This document shows, piece by piece, positions 22,389 to 29,117 of a stretch of 29,117 nt of DNA. The DNA is from an uncultured Collinsella sp. Lineage in GTDB: Bacteria > Actinomycetota > Coriobacteriia > Coriobacteriales > Coriobacteriaceae. The notes below the pieces were generated by a model. The model did not search any database. It was given only the letters and a program-made list of their open reading frames with translations, and was not told the origin of the DNA. The stretch spans positions 1-29,117 of the forward strand of contig CABRFZ010000027.1 in NCBI GenBank assembly GCA_902470365.1, read 5' to 3'. Position 1 is the stretch's first letter; each line of letters opens with the position of its first letter. Made by a program: the position numbers and the translations under genes.

Positions 22389-22446
22389 TTGATTGGGGAC
22401 AGACTTAAATGCGTGAAAACGCTCATTTAAGTCTGTCCCCAATCAA
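22389..22446. repeat. 58-base near-perfect palindrome with GGGGACAG arms (family C)
   Basis: The 23-bp left arm (22389-22411, containing GGGGACAGACTTAAATG) is the exact reverse complement of 22424-22446, around a 12-base centre that itself can fold as GCG-TGAAAA-CGC. It lies between the aminotransferase start and the ftsH terminator. The GGGGACAG core recalls the loop core of the other hairpin elements, here moved into the stem. Confidence 0.85.
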
Positions 22447-22472
22447 CAGACGGCCCCATATCGCTCAAAAAG

Positions 22473-22502
22473 AAAAAACCTCCGCAGGTTTCCCCGCGGA
22501 GG
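22473..22502 (-). terminator. Terminator of the tilS-hpt-ftsH cluster
   Basis: CCTCCGC (22479-22485) and GCGGAGG (22496-22502) form the stem. On the minus strand it is followed by six T residues (22473-22478). It lies 15 bases past the ftsH stop. Confidence 0.88.
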
Positions 22503-22516
22503 CTTTGCCACAAAGA

Positions 22517-24646
22517 CTATTTGTCGGTGTCGGCACCGACGACGGCATGGTCATCGTCAGCATCATCGGATGCGGCTTCGGCATCCTCCTGCATGGCCGC
22601 CTGCGCAAAGGCCGCGGCATCAGCCGCCAGCTCCTCCTCGCTCATTCGAGGCACGCGCTTCTTGGTCGGCATGCCGGCCGCCTTGGCATTGCGCTCCTCC
22701 TTGGCCGCCAGGATATCGCCCTCGCGCTCAAGGTAGGCATTCCACTCGTTGTCGAGCAGGGCGTTCACGGCGTCACCTTCGACGGTCTCGCGCTCAAGCA
22801 GCACCTTCGCCATCAGATCGAGCTGATCGCGACGGGCGTCCAGGATCTCGACCGCACGACGATGGGCCTCACGCATGATGCGCTGAACCTCGATATCGAT
22901 GCGGCGCGCCGTCTCCTCGGAGTAATCCTGATGATCGGCGTAATCGCGACCGAGGAACACCTGATGTTGCGCCTCGCCAAACACTTGCGTGCCCAGCTCC
23001 TCGCTCATGCCCAGGCGCGTGACCATCTCGCGCGCCATCTTGGTTGCGCGCTCCAGATCGTTGCTCGCGCCCGACGTAATGTCATCGCACATGAGCTCCT
23101 CGGCAACGCGACCGCCCAAGAACACGGCGAGCTCGTCGAGCATCTCGTTCTTGGTCTTGAGGAAGTGGTCCTCCTGCGGAAGCTGCAGTGTGTAGCCCAG
23201 CGCCTGGCCACGGCTGACGATCGAGATCTTGTGAACCGGATCGGAATGCTCCAAGATGTGGCCCACCAGGGCGTGACCGCTCTCGTGGTAGGCAATCCTG
23301 GTGCGCTCGGCCTCGGTCATCACGCGACCCTTGCGCTGCGGTCCGGCAATCACGCGCTCCATCGATTCCTCGACCTCGTCCATCGAGATCACGGAACGAT
23401 GGCGGCGGGCAGCCAGCAGCGCAGACTCGTTGAGCAGGTTCGCCAAATCGGCGCCAGTAAAGCCAACGGTCATCTGGGCGAGCTTCTCAAACTTAACGTC
23501 CTCGTCCATCGGCTTGTTCTCGGCATGCACGCGCAAGATCTGCTCGCGGCCCTTCACATCCGGACGGTCGACCGTAACCTGACGGTCAAAACGACCGGGA
23601 CGCAGCAGCGCCGGATCCAGAATGTCGGGGCGGTTGGTGGCGGCGATCAGGATGACCGACTCGCTCTCCTCAAAACCGTCCATCTCGACTAGCAGCTGGT
23701 TGAGCGTCTGCTCGCGCTCGTCGTGACCGCCGCCCAAGCCAGCTCCGCGCTGACGTCCCACGGCATCGATCTCATCGATGAAGATGATCGACGGGGCCTG
23801 GGACTTGGCCTCCTTAAAGAGGTCACGCACACGGCTGGCACCGACACCTACGAACATCTCGACAAAGTCGGAACCCGAGATGCTAAAGAACGGCACGCCC
23901 GCCTCGCCGGCAACGGCCTTGGCCAGCAGCGTTTTACCGGTGCCCGGAGGGCCAACCAGCAACACACCACGCGGGATCTTGGCGCCCAATTTGCGATAGC
24001 GATCCGGATCGCTCAAAAAGTCACGGATCTCCTCGAGCTCCTCGACTGCCTCGTCCACGCCTGCAACGTCTTCAAACTTGACCTTGGGGCGTGTGGCCTC
24101 GTTGGTCTTGGCGTTGGTCTTGCCAAACTGCATGTTCCTGTTGTTGGCGCCCATCATCTGGCGCATAAAGTAGAACATGATGGCGATAAGGGCGATCGTC
24201 GGAAGCACACTCATCGCCAAGTCGCCCCAAAAATCGGGATCGTTGGTGTTGACGATGTACTTGGTATCAGGGTGCTCCGCCATGAGCTCGGCAAGCGAAT
24301 CGGAGCCGACATAGGTCGAAGAGAAGCTCTTGAGCTCGCTCGTATCGCCCTTGTCCTTCTTCGTCTTCCAGTAATGACCCGTCACGCTTCCGTCTTGAAC
24401 CGTATAGGTCAGATCTTCGACGCGATCCTGCTTGATGGCGCTCACCATCTCGCTCGTCGCGAGCTTAACGGTATTGCTGGAATTGGCAAAGCCGGAGCCC
24501 ATGTTAAAGAAGGCGTAGCCCAGAAGCGCGCAAGCCAAAATAAAATACAGCCAGCCCGTACGCGTGGGCTTCTTGCCTCCGGGCATCCCCGGGATCTTTG
24601 GGTCCCGGGGAGTCTGGGAATTGTTATCGTTACGGTCGTCGGGCAT
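22517..24646 (-). CDS. ftsH: ATP-dependent zinc metalloprotease FtsH
   Basis: FtsH is the membrane AAA+ protease that degrades misassembled membrane proteins and some regulators. The 709-residue protein has transmembrane helices at about 32-50 and 142-165 flanking an external domain. The AAA module has Walker A GPPGTGKT (232-239), Walker B IIFIDE (287-292) and the second region of homology TNRPDILDPALLRPGRFDR (337-355). The zinc motif HESGH is at 454-458. The C-terminal ~60 residues are acidic and alanine-rich, likely disordered. The N-terminal 30 residues are polar and glycine/proline-rich. ATG 24646 lies 1 base after the hpt stop, with GGAGG in the end of hpt as its ribosome site, so the genes are coupled. 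The order tilS-hpt-ftsH is a widely conserved Gram-positive arrangement. Confidence 0.98.
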   Translation of the reverse strand: MPDDRNDNNSQTPRDPKIPGMPGGKKPTRTGWLYFILACALLGYAFFNMGSGFANSSNTVKLATSEMVSAIKQDRVEDLTYTVQDGSVTGHYWKTKKDKGDTSELKSFSSTYVGSDSLAELMAEHPDTKYIVNTNDPDFWGDLAMSVLPTIALIAIMFYFMRQMMGANNRNMQFGKTNAKTNEATRPKVKFEDVAGVDEAVEELEEIRDFLSDPDRYRKLGAKIPRGVLLVGPPGTGKTLLAKAVAGEAGVPFFSISGSDFVEMFVGVGASRVRDLFKEAKSQAPSIIFIDEIDAVGRQRGAGLGGGHDEREQTLNQLLVEMDGFEESESVILIAATNRPDILDPALLRPGRFDRQVTVDRPDVKGREQILRVHAENKPMDEDVKFEKLAQMTVGFTGADLANLLNESALLAARRHRSVISMDEVEESMERVIAGPQRKGRVMTEAERTRIAYHESGHALVGHILEHSDPVHKISIVSRGQALGYTLQLPQEDHFLKTKNEMLDELAVFLGGRVAEELMCDDITSGASNDLERATKMAREMVTRLGMSEELGTQVFGEAQHQVFLGRDYADHQDYSEETARRIDIEVQRIMREAHRRAVEILDARRDQLDLMAKVLLERETVEGDAVNALLDNEWNAYLEREGDILAAKEERNAKAAGMPTKKRVPRMSEEELAADAAAFAQAAMQEDAEAASDDADDDHAVVGADTDK

Positions 24647-24647
24647 C

Positions 24648-25196
24648 TTACGAATAAACCTCCGGTTTCAAAATGCCCAGATACGGAAGGTTGCGATAGC
24701 GCTCGGCATAGTCGAGGCCGTAGCCCACCACAAAGGCATCGGGGCAATGGGTTCCAACATACTTGGGCGTGATGGCCGAGACGCGGTCCTCAACGTCCTT
24801 CCACAGGAAGGCGGCGACCTCCAGAGAAGCGGGCTTGCGGCTCTCGAGGTTCTTCATCAGATACTTGAGCGTCAGGCCCGAGTCCAGAATGTCCTCGACG
24901 ATCAGCACGTCGCGACCGCGGATGTCGATATCCAGGTCCTTAATGATACGCACGATACCCGAGGACTTCACACCGTCGCCGTAGCTCGAAACAGCCATGA
25001 AATCGATGTTGGTCGGCAGCTCGATCTTACGCATCAGGTCGCCCATAAAGACCACGGCGCCGCGCAGGACCGCAATCAGCACCAGATCCTTACCCGCGTA
25101 GTCGCGAGTAATCTCCTCGCCCAGGCGAGAGACGATACCGTCGATATCCTCCTGCGTAAACAGAACCTTCTCGATATCCGGATGTTGAGAAGCCAT
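24648..25196 (-). CDS. hpt: Hypoxanthine phosphoribosyltransferase
   Basis: Hpt salvages hypoxanthine (and often guanine) with PRPP to make IMP or GMP. The 182-residue length is normal. The PRPP-binding loop VLIVEDILDSGLTLKYL lies near residues 97-113, the earlier VLRGAVVFMGDLMRKI and MAVSSYGDGVKSSG segments give the first loop and the flexible catalytic loop, and VGYGLDYAERYRNLPYLGIL near the C-terminus is the base-binding strand. It sits between tilS and ftsH, 1 base from the latter. The 147-base gap to tilS contains a hairpin and a TGCTAGAAT extended -10, so hpt-ftsH probably also has its own promoter. Confidence 0.97.
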   Translation of the reverse strand: MASQHPDIEKVLFTQEDIDGIVSRLGEEITRDYAGKDLVLIAVLRGAVVFMGDLMRKIELPTNIDFMAVSSYGDGVKSSGIVRIIKDLDIDIRGRDVLIVEDILDSGLTLKYLMKNLESRKPASLEVAAFLWKDVEDRVSAITPKYVGTHCPDAFVVGYGLDYAERYRNLPYLGILKPEVYS

Positions 25197-25252
25197 GACA
25201 ACCCTTTCTTGTGCTTATCGCCCACACACCGCCGTATGGACGCGAACTACAC

Positions 25253-25292
25253 ATTCTAGCAGCGCACGGGGTAAATTTACCAGCCCGTGCGC
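25253..25292 (-). promoter_or_regulatory. Internal promoter and hairpin upstream of hpt
   Basis: On the minus strand TGCTAGAAT (extended -10, TAGAAT at 25253-25258) lies about 57 bases before the hpt start. Directly upstream, GCGCACGGG (25262-25270) pairs with CCCGTGCGC (25284-25292) around a GTAAATTTAC palindrome. The hairpin could end part of the tilS transcript or bind a regulator over the -35 region. Confidence 0.5.
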
Positions 25293-25343
25293 CATCAGCG
25301 CGGGAATACCGTCAACGTCGCACAGAATAGCAGGCGTGGGACG

Positions 25344-26882
25344 CTATTCCGCATCGACCACGCGGAGCAGATATGCCACGCGCGTTGCGGCCGTGCACTT
25401 AAAACGCTCGTCCGCGCGAACTCCGGCGACCCACACCACGGCACCCCCCGGCGCCGTCCTCACCATGGGCACGCCGGCGCGCTCGGAAACGGGAATGCGA
25501 GCCTCACCTAGCAAATCGGATACTTTCTTGCTTCGGCCACTCATCCCTAACGGGCACATCACGTCTCCCGGCGCGGGACCGTCCACCCACAGGCGCGCCA
25601 ATCGCGCCTCGGCAGGGATCTCGCCACGCGAGCCCGCCAGGATCCGCTCACTATCGCTGTCGGCAAAACCCAGGGCAGCCGCGTCTACCAAAGCTGTCAC
25701 TTCCCCGGCAGCCGCAAGCTCACGGGCGCGGCGCACGATATCGCATCCCGGCTCAACAGCCATCGGTTCTGTGACCAGCATACGTCCCCCGCCCAACGGC
25801 AAACGACCGGGTACGGTAACCCAGCCCGCGACCAGGCCCTCGCGAGCCGCCGGCGCCTTAAACGCCAGCATGCCAAACTCAATGCGTGCGTCAATCCCCG
25901 CCGGAAGCGTGACCGAGCCGGCGCCCTCGGCAACGCAGGAAAGGACTCGCTCCACATGTCGCATCTCGGGACGAGCGTCCGGATCGATGCGCTTAATCGC
26001 CAGTCGCACGATGCGCCGCGCGATTACCACCTCAGCCGCAGCCAGGCGCCTGGCATCGAGCACCAGCGCACCCGCTGCCTCTTTGCGCAAACAGCTTCGA
26101 AACGCCTGTGCCGAAAGCTGAGACAAAAACGCGTCCTCATCGCCTAAGATCTCGCAGGCGGCGCCAATCGTCTTGCAGACGCTCGCGTTGCGCTGCGCCA
26201 CCACCGGCATCACTCGATGGCGCACGTAGTTTCGCAGATACGAGATATCCTCATTGCTCTCGTCTTCACGCCACGGCTGACCATGTACCTGTAGATAGCC
26301 CACGAGCTCGCCATGAGTTAGGTCGAGCAAGGGACGCACCACGATATTCCTCCGGCGAGGAATGCTCGATAGGCCAGCGGGCCCCGAACCCTTAATCGCG
26401 TTCATCAAAAACGTTTCCGCGCGATCCGAAGACGTGTGCGCGGTGCAGATACGAGCCGCCGTTCGCGGTGCCCCCGTCTGGGCGCAGAGCTCGCGAACAT
26501 ACCTCCGCGCCGCGGCATAGCGCACTTCGCGGGCCGCGGCCTCAATATTGCCCGACTCCCCATCAAAATAAGCGTGCTCCACGCACAGCGGTAAACCATA
26601 TTTCGCGCAGAGCTCACGCACAAAGGCCTCGTCGCCATCGGACGCCTTGCCGCGCAGATGATGGTTTACATGCAGCACATGCAGGCGCTCGCGAGCAATG
26701 GGGGCAACACCGCGTCCGTCTTGGATATCCAGCTTTGATGTGCACGCCATAAGAAGCAGTGCCGTCGAGTCCGCGCCGCCTGATACCATGAGCACGACAG
26801 GAGCAGCCTGCTGCCTCGTTCGGGTCTCATCGACTGCCCCAGGCACGGCATGGTGTCCATAATGCTGAGATACCGTAGGCAT
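25344..26882 (-). CDS. tilS: tRNA(Ile)-lysidine synthase
   Basis: TilS converts the wobble C34 of the AUA-reading isoleucine tRNA to lysidine using ATP and lysine, an essential step. The 512-residue protein starts with the N-type ATP-pyrophosphatase domain, with PP-loop SGGADS at 34-39 and LHVNHHLRGKASDGDEAFV further on. The family's HTSSDRAETFLMNAIKGSGPAGLSSI segment lies near residue 155, followed by RPLLDLTHGELVGYL and the TilS substrate-binding regions, with the C-terminal lysine-tRNA domain reaching about 500. AGGAGG lies 6 bases before ATG 26882. It is first in the cluster leading to hpt and ftsH and is divergent from the WalJ-like gene with only 48 bases between the two starts. Confidence 0.93.
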   Translation of the reverse strand: MPTVSQHYGHHAVPGAVDETRTRQQAAPVVLMVSGGADSTALLLMACTSKLDIQDGRGVAPIARERLHVLHVNHHLRGKASDGDEAFVRELCAKYGLPLCVEHAYFDGESGNIEAAAREVRYAAARRYVRELCAQTGAPRTAARICTAHTSSDRAETFLMNAIKGSGPAGLSSIPRRRNIVVRPLLDLTHGELVGYLQVHGQPWREDESNEDISYLRNYVRHRVMPVVAQRNASVCKTIGAACEILGDEDAFLSQLSAQAFRSCLRKEAAGALVLDARRLAAAEVVIARRIVRLAIKRIDPDARPEMRHVERVLSCVAEGAGSVTLPAGIDARIEFGMLAFKAPAAREGLVAGWVTVPGRLPLGGGRMLVTEPMAVEPGCDIVRRARELAAAGEVTALVDAAALGFADSDSERILAGSRGEIPAEARLARLWVDGPAPGDVMCPLGMSGRSKKVSDLLGEARIPVSERAGVPMVRTAPGGAVVWVAGVRADERFKCTAATRVAYLLRVVDAE

Positions 26883-26910
26883 TTGCTTCCTCCTCTATTC
26901 GTCCGCACCC

Positions 26911-26916
26911 ATTGTA
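26911..26916 (-). promoter_or_regulatory. Candidate -10 of tilS
   Basis: TACAAT on the minus strand, about 29 bases before the tilS start. The -35 would fall inside the start of the divergent hydrolase gene, so the two promoters must overlap in this 48-base gap. Confidence 0.35.
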
Positions 26917-26930
26917 TCCTTTGGAATCTT

Positions 26931-27740
26931 ATGTCTCGTCTGCACCTTCATATCCTCGGCAGTGGCTCTAAAGGCAACTGCGCGCTCATCGAGGGCCCGC
27001 AGGGGCTCATTATGGTCGATGACGGACTGTCTCGCCGCGAGACATTAAAGCGCATGGCAGAACTGGGGCTCTCGGCTGACAACGTCTCGGCTCTTCTCAT
27101 TACTCATGAGCATAGCGATCACATCAAGGGCCTCGATGTCTGGTGCAAGCACTGGCACGGCTCCCTCTTTGCCAGCAGGGGCACTCTCTCGAGCAAAGAA
27201 AATCTTTCGCATCTGCCTGTCGAGGAATTCGATCCCGGTGACACCCTATCCATTGCCGGCATCCACGTGCAAACCTACTCAACGTCACACGATGTCATCA
27301 ATCCAGTCGGCTATCGATTCGACACCCTCGATGATTCAATCGGCTTTGCCACCGACACCGGAGAGCTATCGAGCCAAGCCATGAACACCCTCAAAGATTG
27401 TCGAGTCCTCGCACTCGAAAGCAACCACGATGTGACCATGCTGCGCGAGGGAGAATATCCTCGCTTTCTTCAAGAACGTATCCTGTCTGCAAGGGGACAC
27501 CTCTCCAATGGCCAAGCCGCCGAAGCCGCACGCGAACTTGTTACCGATCGCACCGAACAGCTCATTGCCATGCATATCAGCCAAGATAACAATCGTCCGA
27601 GCCTTACCGTCAAAAGCTATGCCAAAGCTCTGGCCGCAACCCTGGATGACGAGGTCGGCAGCTCCGCAACCCTTCTCCAAGGATCGCGAAAACTCTCGAT
27701 ACGCCCCGCAAGCCAGCATCGGCCAGCAACCATTCAATAA
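26931..27740 (+). CDS. Metallo-beta-lactamase-fold hydrolase, WalJ/YycJ-like
   Basis: The 269-residue protein has the MBL metal motif THEHSDHIKGLDVW (around residues 57-70), the N-terminal HILGSGSKGNCALIEG and the downstream SHDVINPVGY, TDTGEL and ESNHDVTML segments expected for the YycJ/WalJ group. Relatives are dinuclear-metal exonucleases or phosphodiesterases; YycJ sits with the WalKR two-component genes in Firmicutes and is linked to DNA repair and cell-envelope control, but no walKR is here. Length and motif set are normal. The start at 26931 is chosen because homology begins with MSRLHLHILGSG; a ribosome site is weak. It is divergent from tilS and ends before a bidirectional terminator shared with hsp20. 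Confidence 0.9.
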   Translation: MSRLHLHILGSGSKGNCALIEGPQGLIMVDDGLSRRETLKRMAELGLSADNVSALLITHEHSDHIKGLDVWCKHWHGSLFASRGTLSSKENLSHLPVEEFDPGDTLSIAGIHVQTYSTSHDVINPVGYRFDTLDDSIGFATDTGELSSQAMNTLKDCRVLALESNHDVTMLREGEYPRFLQERILSARGHLSNGQAAEAARELVTDRTEQLIAMHISQDNNRPSLTVKSYAKALAATLDDEVGSSATLLQGSRKLSIRPASQHRPATIQ

Positions 27741-27748
27741 CTGGGCTA

Positions 27749-27798
27749 GACAGCAAAAGGGGCCGAGAATCGCTTCCCAGCCCCTTTTGCTGTCTTTT
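27749..27798. terminator. Bidirectional terminator between the MBL-fold gene and hsp20
   Basis: GACAGCAAAAGGGGC (27749-27763) pairs perfectly with GCCCCTTTTGCTGTC (27780-27794), followed by TTTT on the plus strand. The AAAAGGGG/CCCCTTTT core resembles the terminator at 8433-8480. Confidence 0.88.
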
Positions 27799-27821
27799 AA
27801 AAGCGCAGAACACCAACGAAT

Positions 27822-28253
27822 TTAGTCGATGGAGATCTTCGTAACGTTCTTCTTCTCGACGATCTTGGGAACCGTAACGGTCAGGATGCCGTCAGCGTAC
27901 TTAGCCGAGAGGCCCTCGCTCGAAGCGTCCTTTAGATACACGCCACGCGTCGCACTGTACGAGCTGAACTCCTTCTGCAGGAAGTTCTTGCCCTCGTTCT
28001 CCTCGTCTTCCTCGACATTCACGCTAATGGACAGACGGCCCTCGTTAAGCTCGACATCGATATCGTCCTTGGCGACGCCGGTCAGATAAGCCTTAACCTC
28101 ATAACCGTCGCCCTTATCCTCAACGTCAACGGGAAACGCCTTGGAAGCAATCGAGTTGTTTGCAAGGTCGGTCATATCATCAAACAGATCGAACAGCGAG
28201 CTAGCAGAAGGACGAACGCCAAAAACCGAACGATAAGGAACCATGCTTGCCAT
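27822..28253 (-). CDS. Hsp20/alpha-crystallin family small heat-shock protein
   Basis: The 143-residue protein is an ATP-independent chaperone that binds unfolding proteins. An N-terminal arm (residues 1-35) is followed by the alpha-crystallin domain (about 38-140): FPVDVEDKGDGYEVKAYLTGVAKDDIDVELNEGRLSIS begins it and GVYLKDASSEGLSAKYADGILTVTVPK carries the family's A-x-x-x-G-[IL]-L motif. A short C-terminal tail VEKKNVTKISID follows. AAGGAG before ATG 28253 supports that start; an upstream ATG would add 11 residues across the ribosome site. The 277 bases upstream hold repeated ATATAT-rich boxes rather than a CIRCE or HAIR element, so its heat control is not by an obvious HrcA or HspR site. 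Confidence 0.95.
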   Translation of the reverse strand: MASMVPYRSVFGVRPSASSLFDLFDDMTDLANNSIASKAFPVDVEDKGDGYEVKAYLTGVAKDDIDVELNEGRLSISVNVEEDEENEGKNFLQKEFSSYSATRGVYLKDASSEGLSAKYADGILTVTVPKIVEKKNVTKISID

Positions 28254-28314
28254 GTTTACCACTCCTTTTAAGGACTGCCGAGTCATCTTCTAGGTGACTG
28301 GGACTTCTTTTGAC

Positions 28315-28347
28315 GCTCTTATATATGCCCACCCAGTGCTCATATAT
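28315..28347 (-). promoter_or_regulatory. AT-rich direct repeats upstream of hsp20
   Basis: GCTCTTATATAT (28315-28326) and GCTCATATAT (28338-28347) form a direct repeat with 23-base periodicity in the hsp20 leader/promoter region. They may contain the promoter's -10 or a regulator site. No CIRCE (TTAGCACTC-N9-GAGTGCTAA) is present. Confidence 0.4.
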
Positions 28348-28530
28348 ACATCGACTATAAAGTTTTTTGAGTCCAGTACTATAAGCATATCTAAGTGCGT
28401 ATGACTCAGGTTTTAGTAAGGTTAAGGTTCTTTGAACCAGAGCTTAAATAACGAGTATGTTCGCAGCTACAAATAACAGGGGGCTTACAATGAGCGCGTA
28501 CACGTTGTTGGTAACGAGCTAAAGGGCATC

Positions 28531-28998
28531 ATGGACGACCAAAACCAGAACAAAATTTTTATGCCGACGCAGGGGGAAGATACTTCCACGCAGCCGCCAC
28601 GGTTCCATCGCCCCCACATCTCGCAAGAGCCTATTAATGATCCGGAGCCCGAGTATGTGACGAGAAATCGATATCAAACACTCGAGGATGCCCAAACGGG
28701 ACGTAAACATATGGGCGTCGCCTCGGGAGACCCCGTATATCTAAAAGACGCACCATTATCTAAAAACTGCACAGCTAGTGAGGAGCCACTGAAAGCATCC
28801 GCCGCTCATCAACAAAGAGGTCCGCGACCCAAGCAAACCTTGACGCATTCAGCTCGCTATCTCGAAACACCAAAACAGGGAAAATCAATCTTCGTTTCAT
28901 CAAGTAAACGACGCAAGCAGCATCGACTGACAATCCTGCTTTTGATCATTGCGGTCATAGCAGTTGCCCTTGTTATTCGATTTATCTTCTTTAAATAA
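28531..28998 (+). CDS. Hypothetical tail-anchored membrane protein
   Basis: I do not recognise a family. The 155-residue protein is polar and probably disordered over its first ~125 residues (many Q, N, P, K and H; PPRFHRPHISQEPIND), then has a basic cluster SSKRRKQHR and a single C-terminal helix LTILLLIIAVIAVALVIRFIFF (about 133-154). That is the layout of a tail-anchored protein with its N-terminal part in the cytoplasm. AAAGGGC at 28520-28527 gives the ribosome site. The gene is visibly more AT-rich than most of the window and is divergent from hsp20. Its function and any partner are unknown. Confidence 0.75.
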   Translation: MDDQNQNKIFMPTQGEDTSTQPPRFHRPHISQEPINDPEPEYVTRNRYQTLEDAQTGRKHMGVASGDPVYLKDAPLSKNCTASEEPLKASAAHQQRGPRPKQTLTHSARYLETPKQGKSIFVSSSKRRKQHRLTILLLIIAVIAVALVIRFIFFK

Positions 28999-29065
28999 AA
29001 GCTCAATACCAAAAACGATAAGATCGTCTGGTGTAATAGAGTCATTTACGCCCCATAAACGCAAA

Positions 29066-29093
29066 AAGGGGGAGGCCGCGAGGCCTCCCCCTT
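29066..29093 (-). terminator. Terminator at the right edge, probably of a minus-strand gene outside the window
   Basis: AAGGGGGAGGCC (29066-29077) pairs perfectly with GGCCTCCCCCTT (29082-29093) around a GCGA tetraloop. On the minus strand the stem is followed by TTTTTGCG, a good U-tract, so it most likely ends a leftward gene starting beyond 29117. It may also end the small membrane-protein gene. Confidence 0.8.
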
Positions 29094-29117
29094 CTCAGTT
29101 CAAGCGTACGGCTCGGT

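Noticed and set aside
22328..22426. A 33-residue N-terminal extension of the aminotransferase
   Set aside because: It would translate the palindromic repeat and skip the strong ribosome site at 22327.
28254..28530. A CIRCE or HAIR element upstream of hsp20
   Set aside because: TTGAGT near 28367 and ACTCAG near 28404 are the closest match to HAIR but the spacing is far too long; no TTAGCACTC/GAGTGCTAA pair exists.
1..29117. A transposase or REP-associated (RAYT) gene that would mobilise the hairpin elements
   Set aside because: No such coding sequence is present in the window; any mobiliser must lie elsewhere.

Overview
The window looks like chromosomal DNA from a high-GC member of the Coriobacteriia (Actinomycetota), most likely Collinsella or a close relative. 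This is inferred from protein style, the strong GC bias at third codon positions, clean AGGAGG-type ribosome sites, and the mix of Gram-positive housekeeping genes (tilS-hpt-ftsH, glmS, a WalJ-type hydrolase, Hsp20) with gut-anaerobe accessory genes. No rRNA, tRNA, CRISPR array, phage or insertion-sequence gene was found.

Layout, left to right. 1-5.1 kb: a small nitroreductase (+); a one-helix membrane protein (-); a regulator shaped like a sigma-54 activator with a decayed ATPase domain (-); a YeiH/UPF0324 transporter (-); and a divergent GntR/FCD regulator (+). 5.1-10.3 kb: glmS (-), a LacI-type regulator (+), a HAD phosphatase (-) and an isolated larE (+). 10.5-13.7 kb: the most accessory-looking part, with a Schlafen/AlbA_2-type ATP-binding DNA-binding protein (-) preceded by an unusual array of about ten TTAGAGAGA half-sites, then a membrane-anchored or secreted DNA/RNA nuclease (+). 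13.8-18.5 kb: an EF-G-like protein with altered GTPase motifs (-) and a three-gene polar amino acid ABC importer operon (-). 18.6-22.4 kb: a TrmA/RlmD-type RNA methyltransferase (+), a YcdX-like PHP phosphatase (-) and a class I/II aminotransferase (-). 22.5-27.8 kb: the tilS-hpt-ftsH cluster (-) and a divergent WalJ-like metallo-beta-lactamase-fold hydrolase (+). 27.8-29.1 kb: Hsp20 (-), a small tail-anchored protein (+) and a terminator hairpin at the right edge.

Most gene pairs that converge share strong bidirectional terminator hairpins. The most interesting content is non-coding. (1) There are four copies of a 51-nt hairpin element (AACCTGCCAAAA arm, loop core GGGACAGG), plus hairpins with completely different stems but a related loop core. 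This suggests a modular hairpin family whose stem can vary while the loop core is kept. (2) A roughly 118-nt two-hairpin element occurs directly after the stop codons of both the nitroreductase and larE genes, at about 85% identity over 87 aligned bases by hand. (3) The TTAGAGAGA array overlaps the promoter and ribosome site of the AlbA_2 gene and looks like a dense autoregulatory operator.

All coordinates, alignments and motif counts were made by eye; family names come from recognising conserved motifs, not from database searches.
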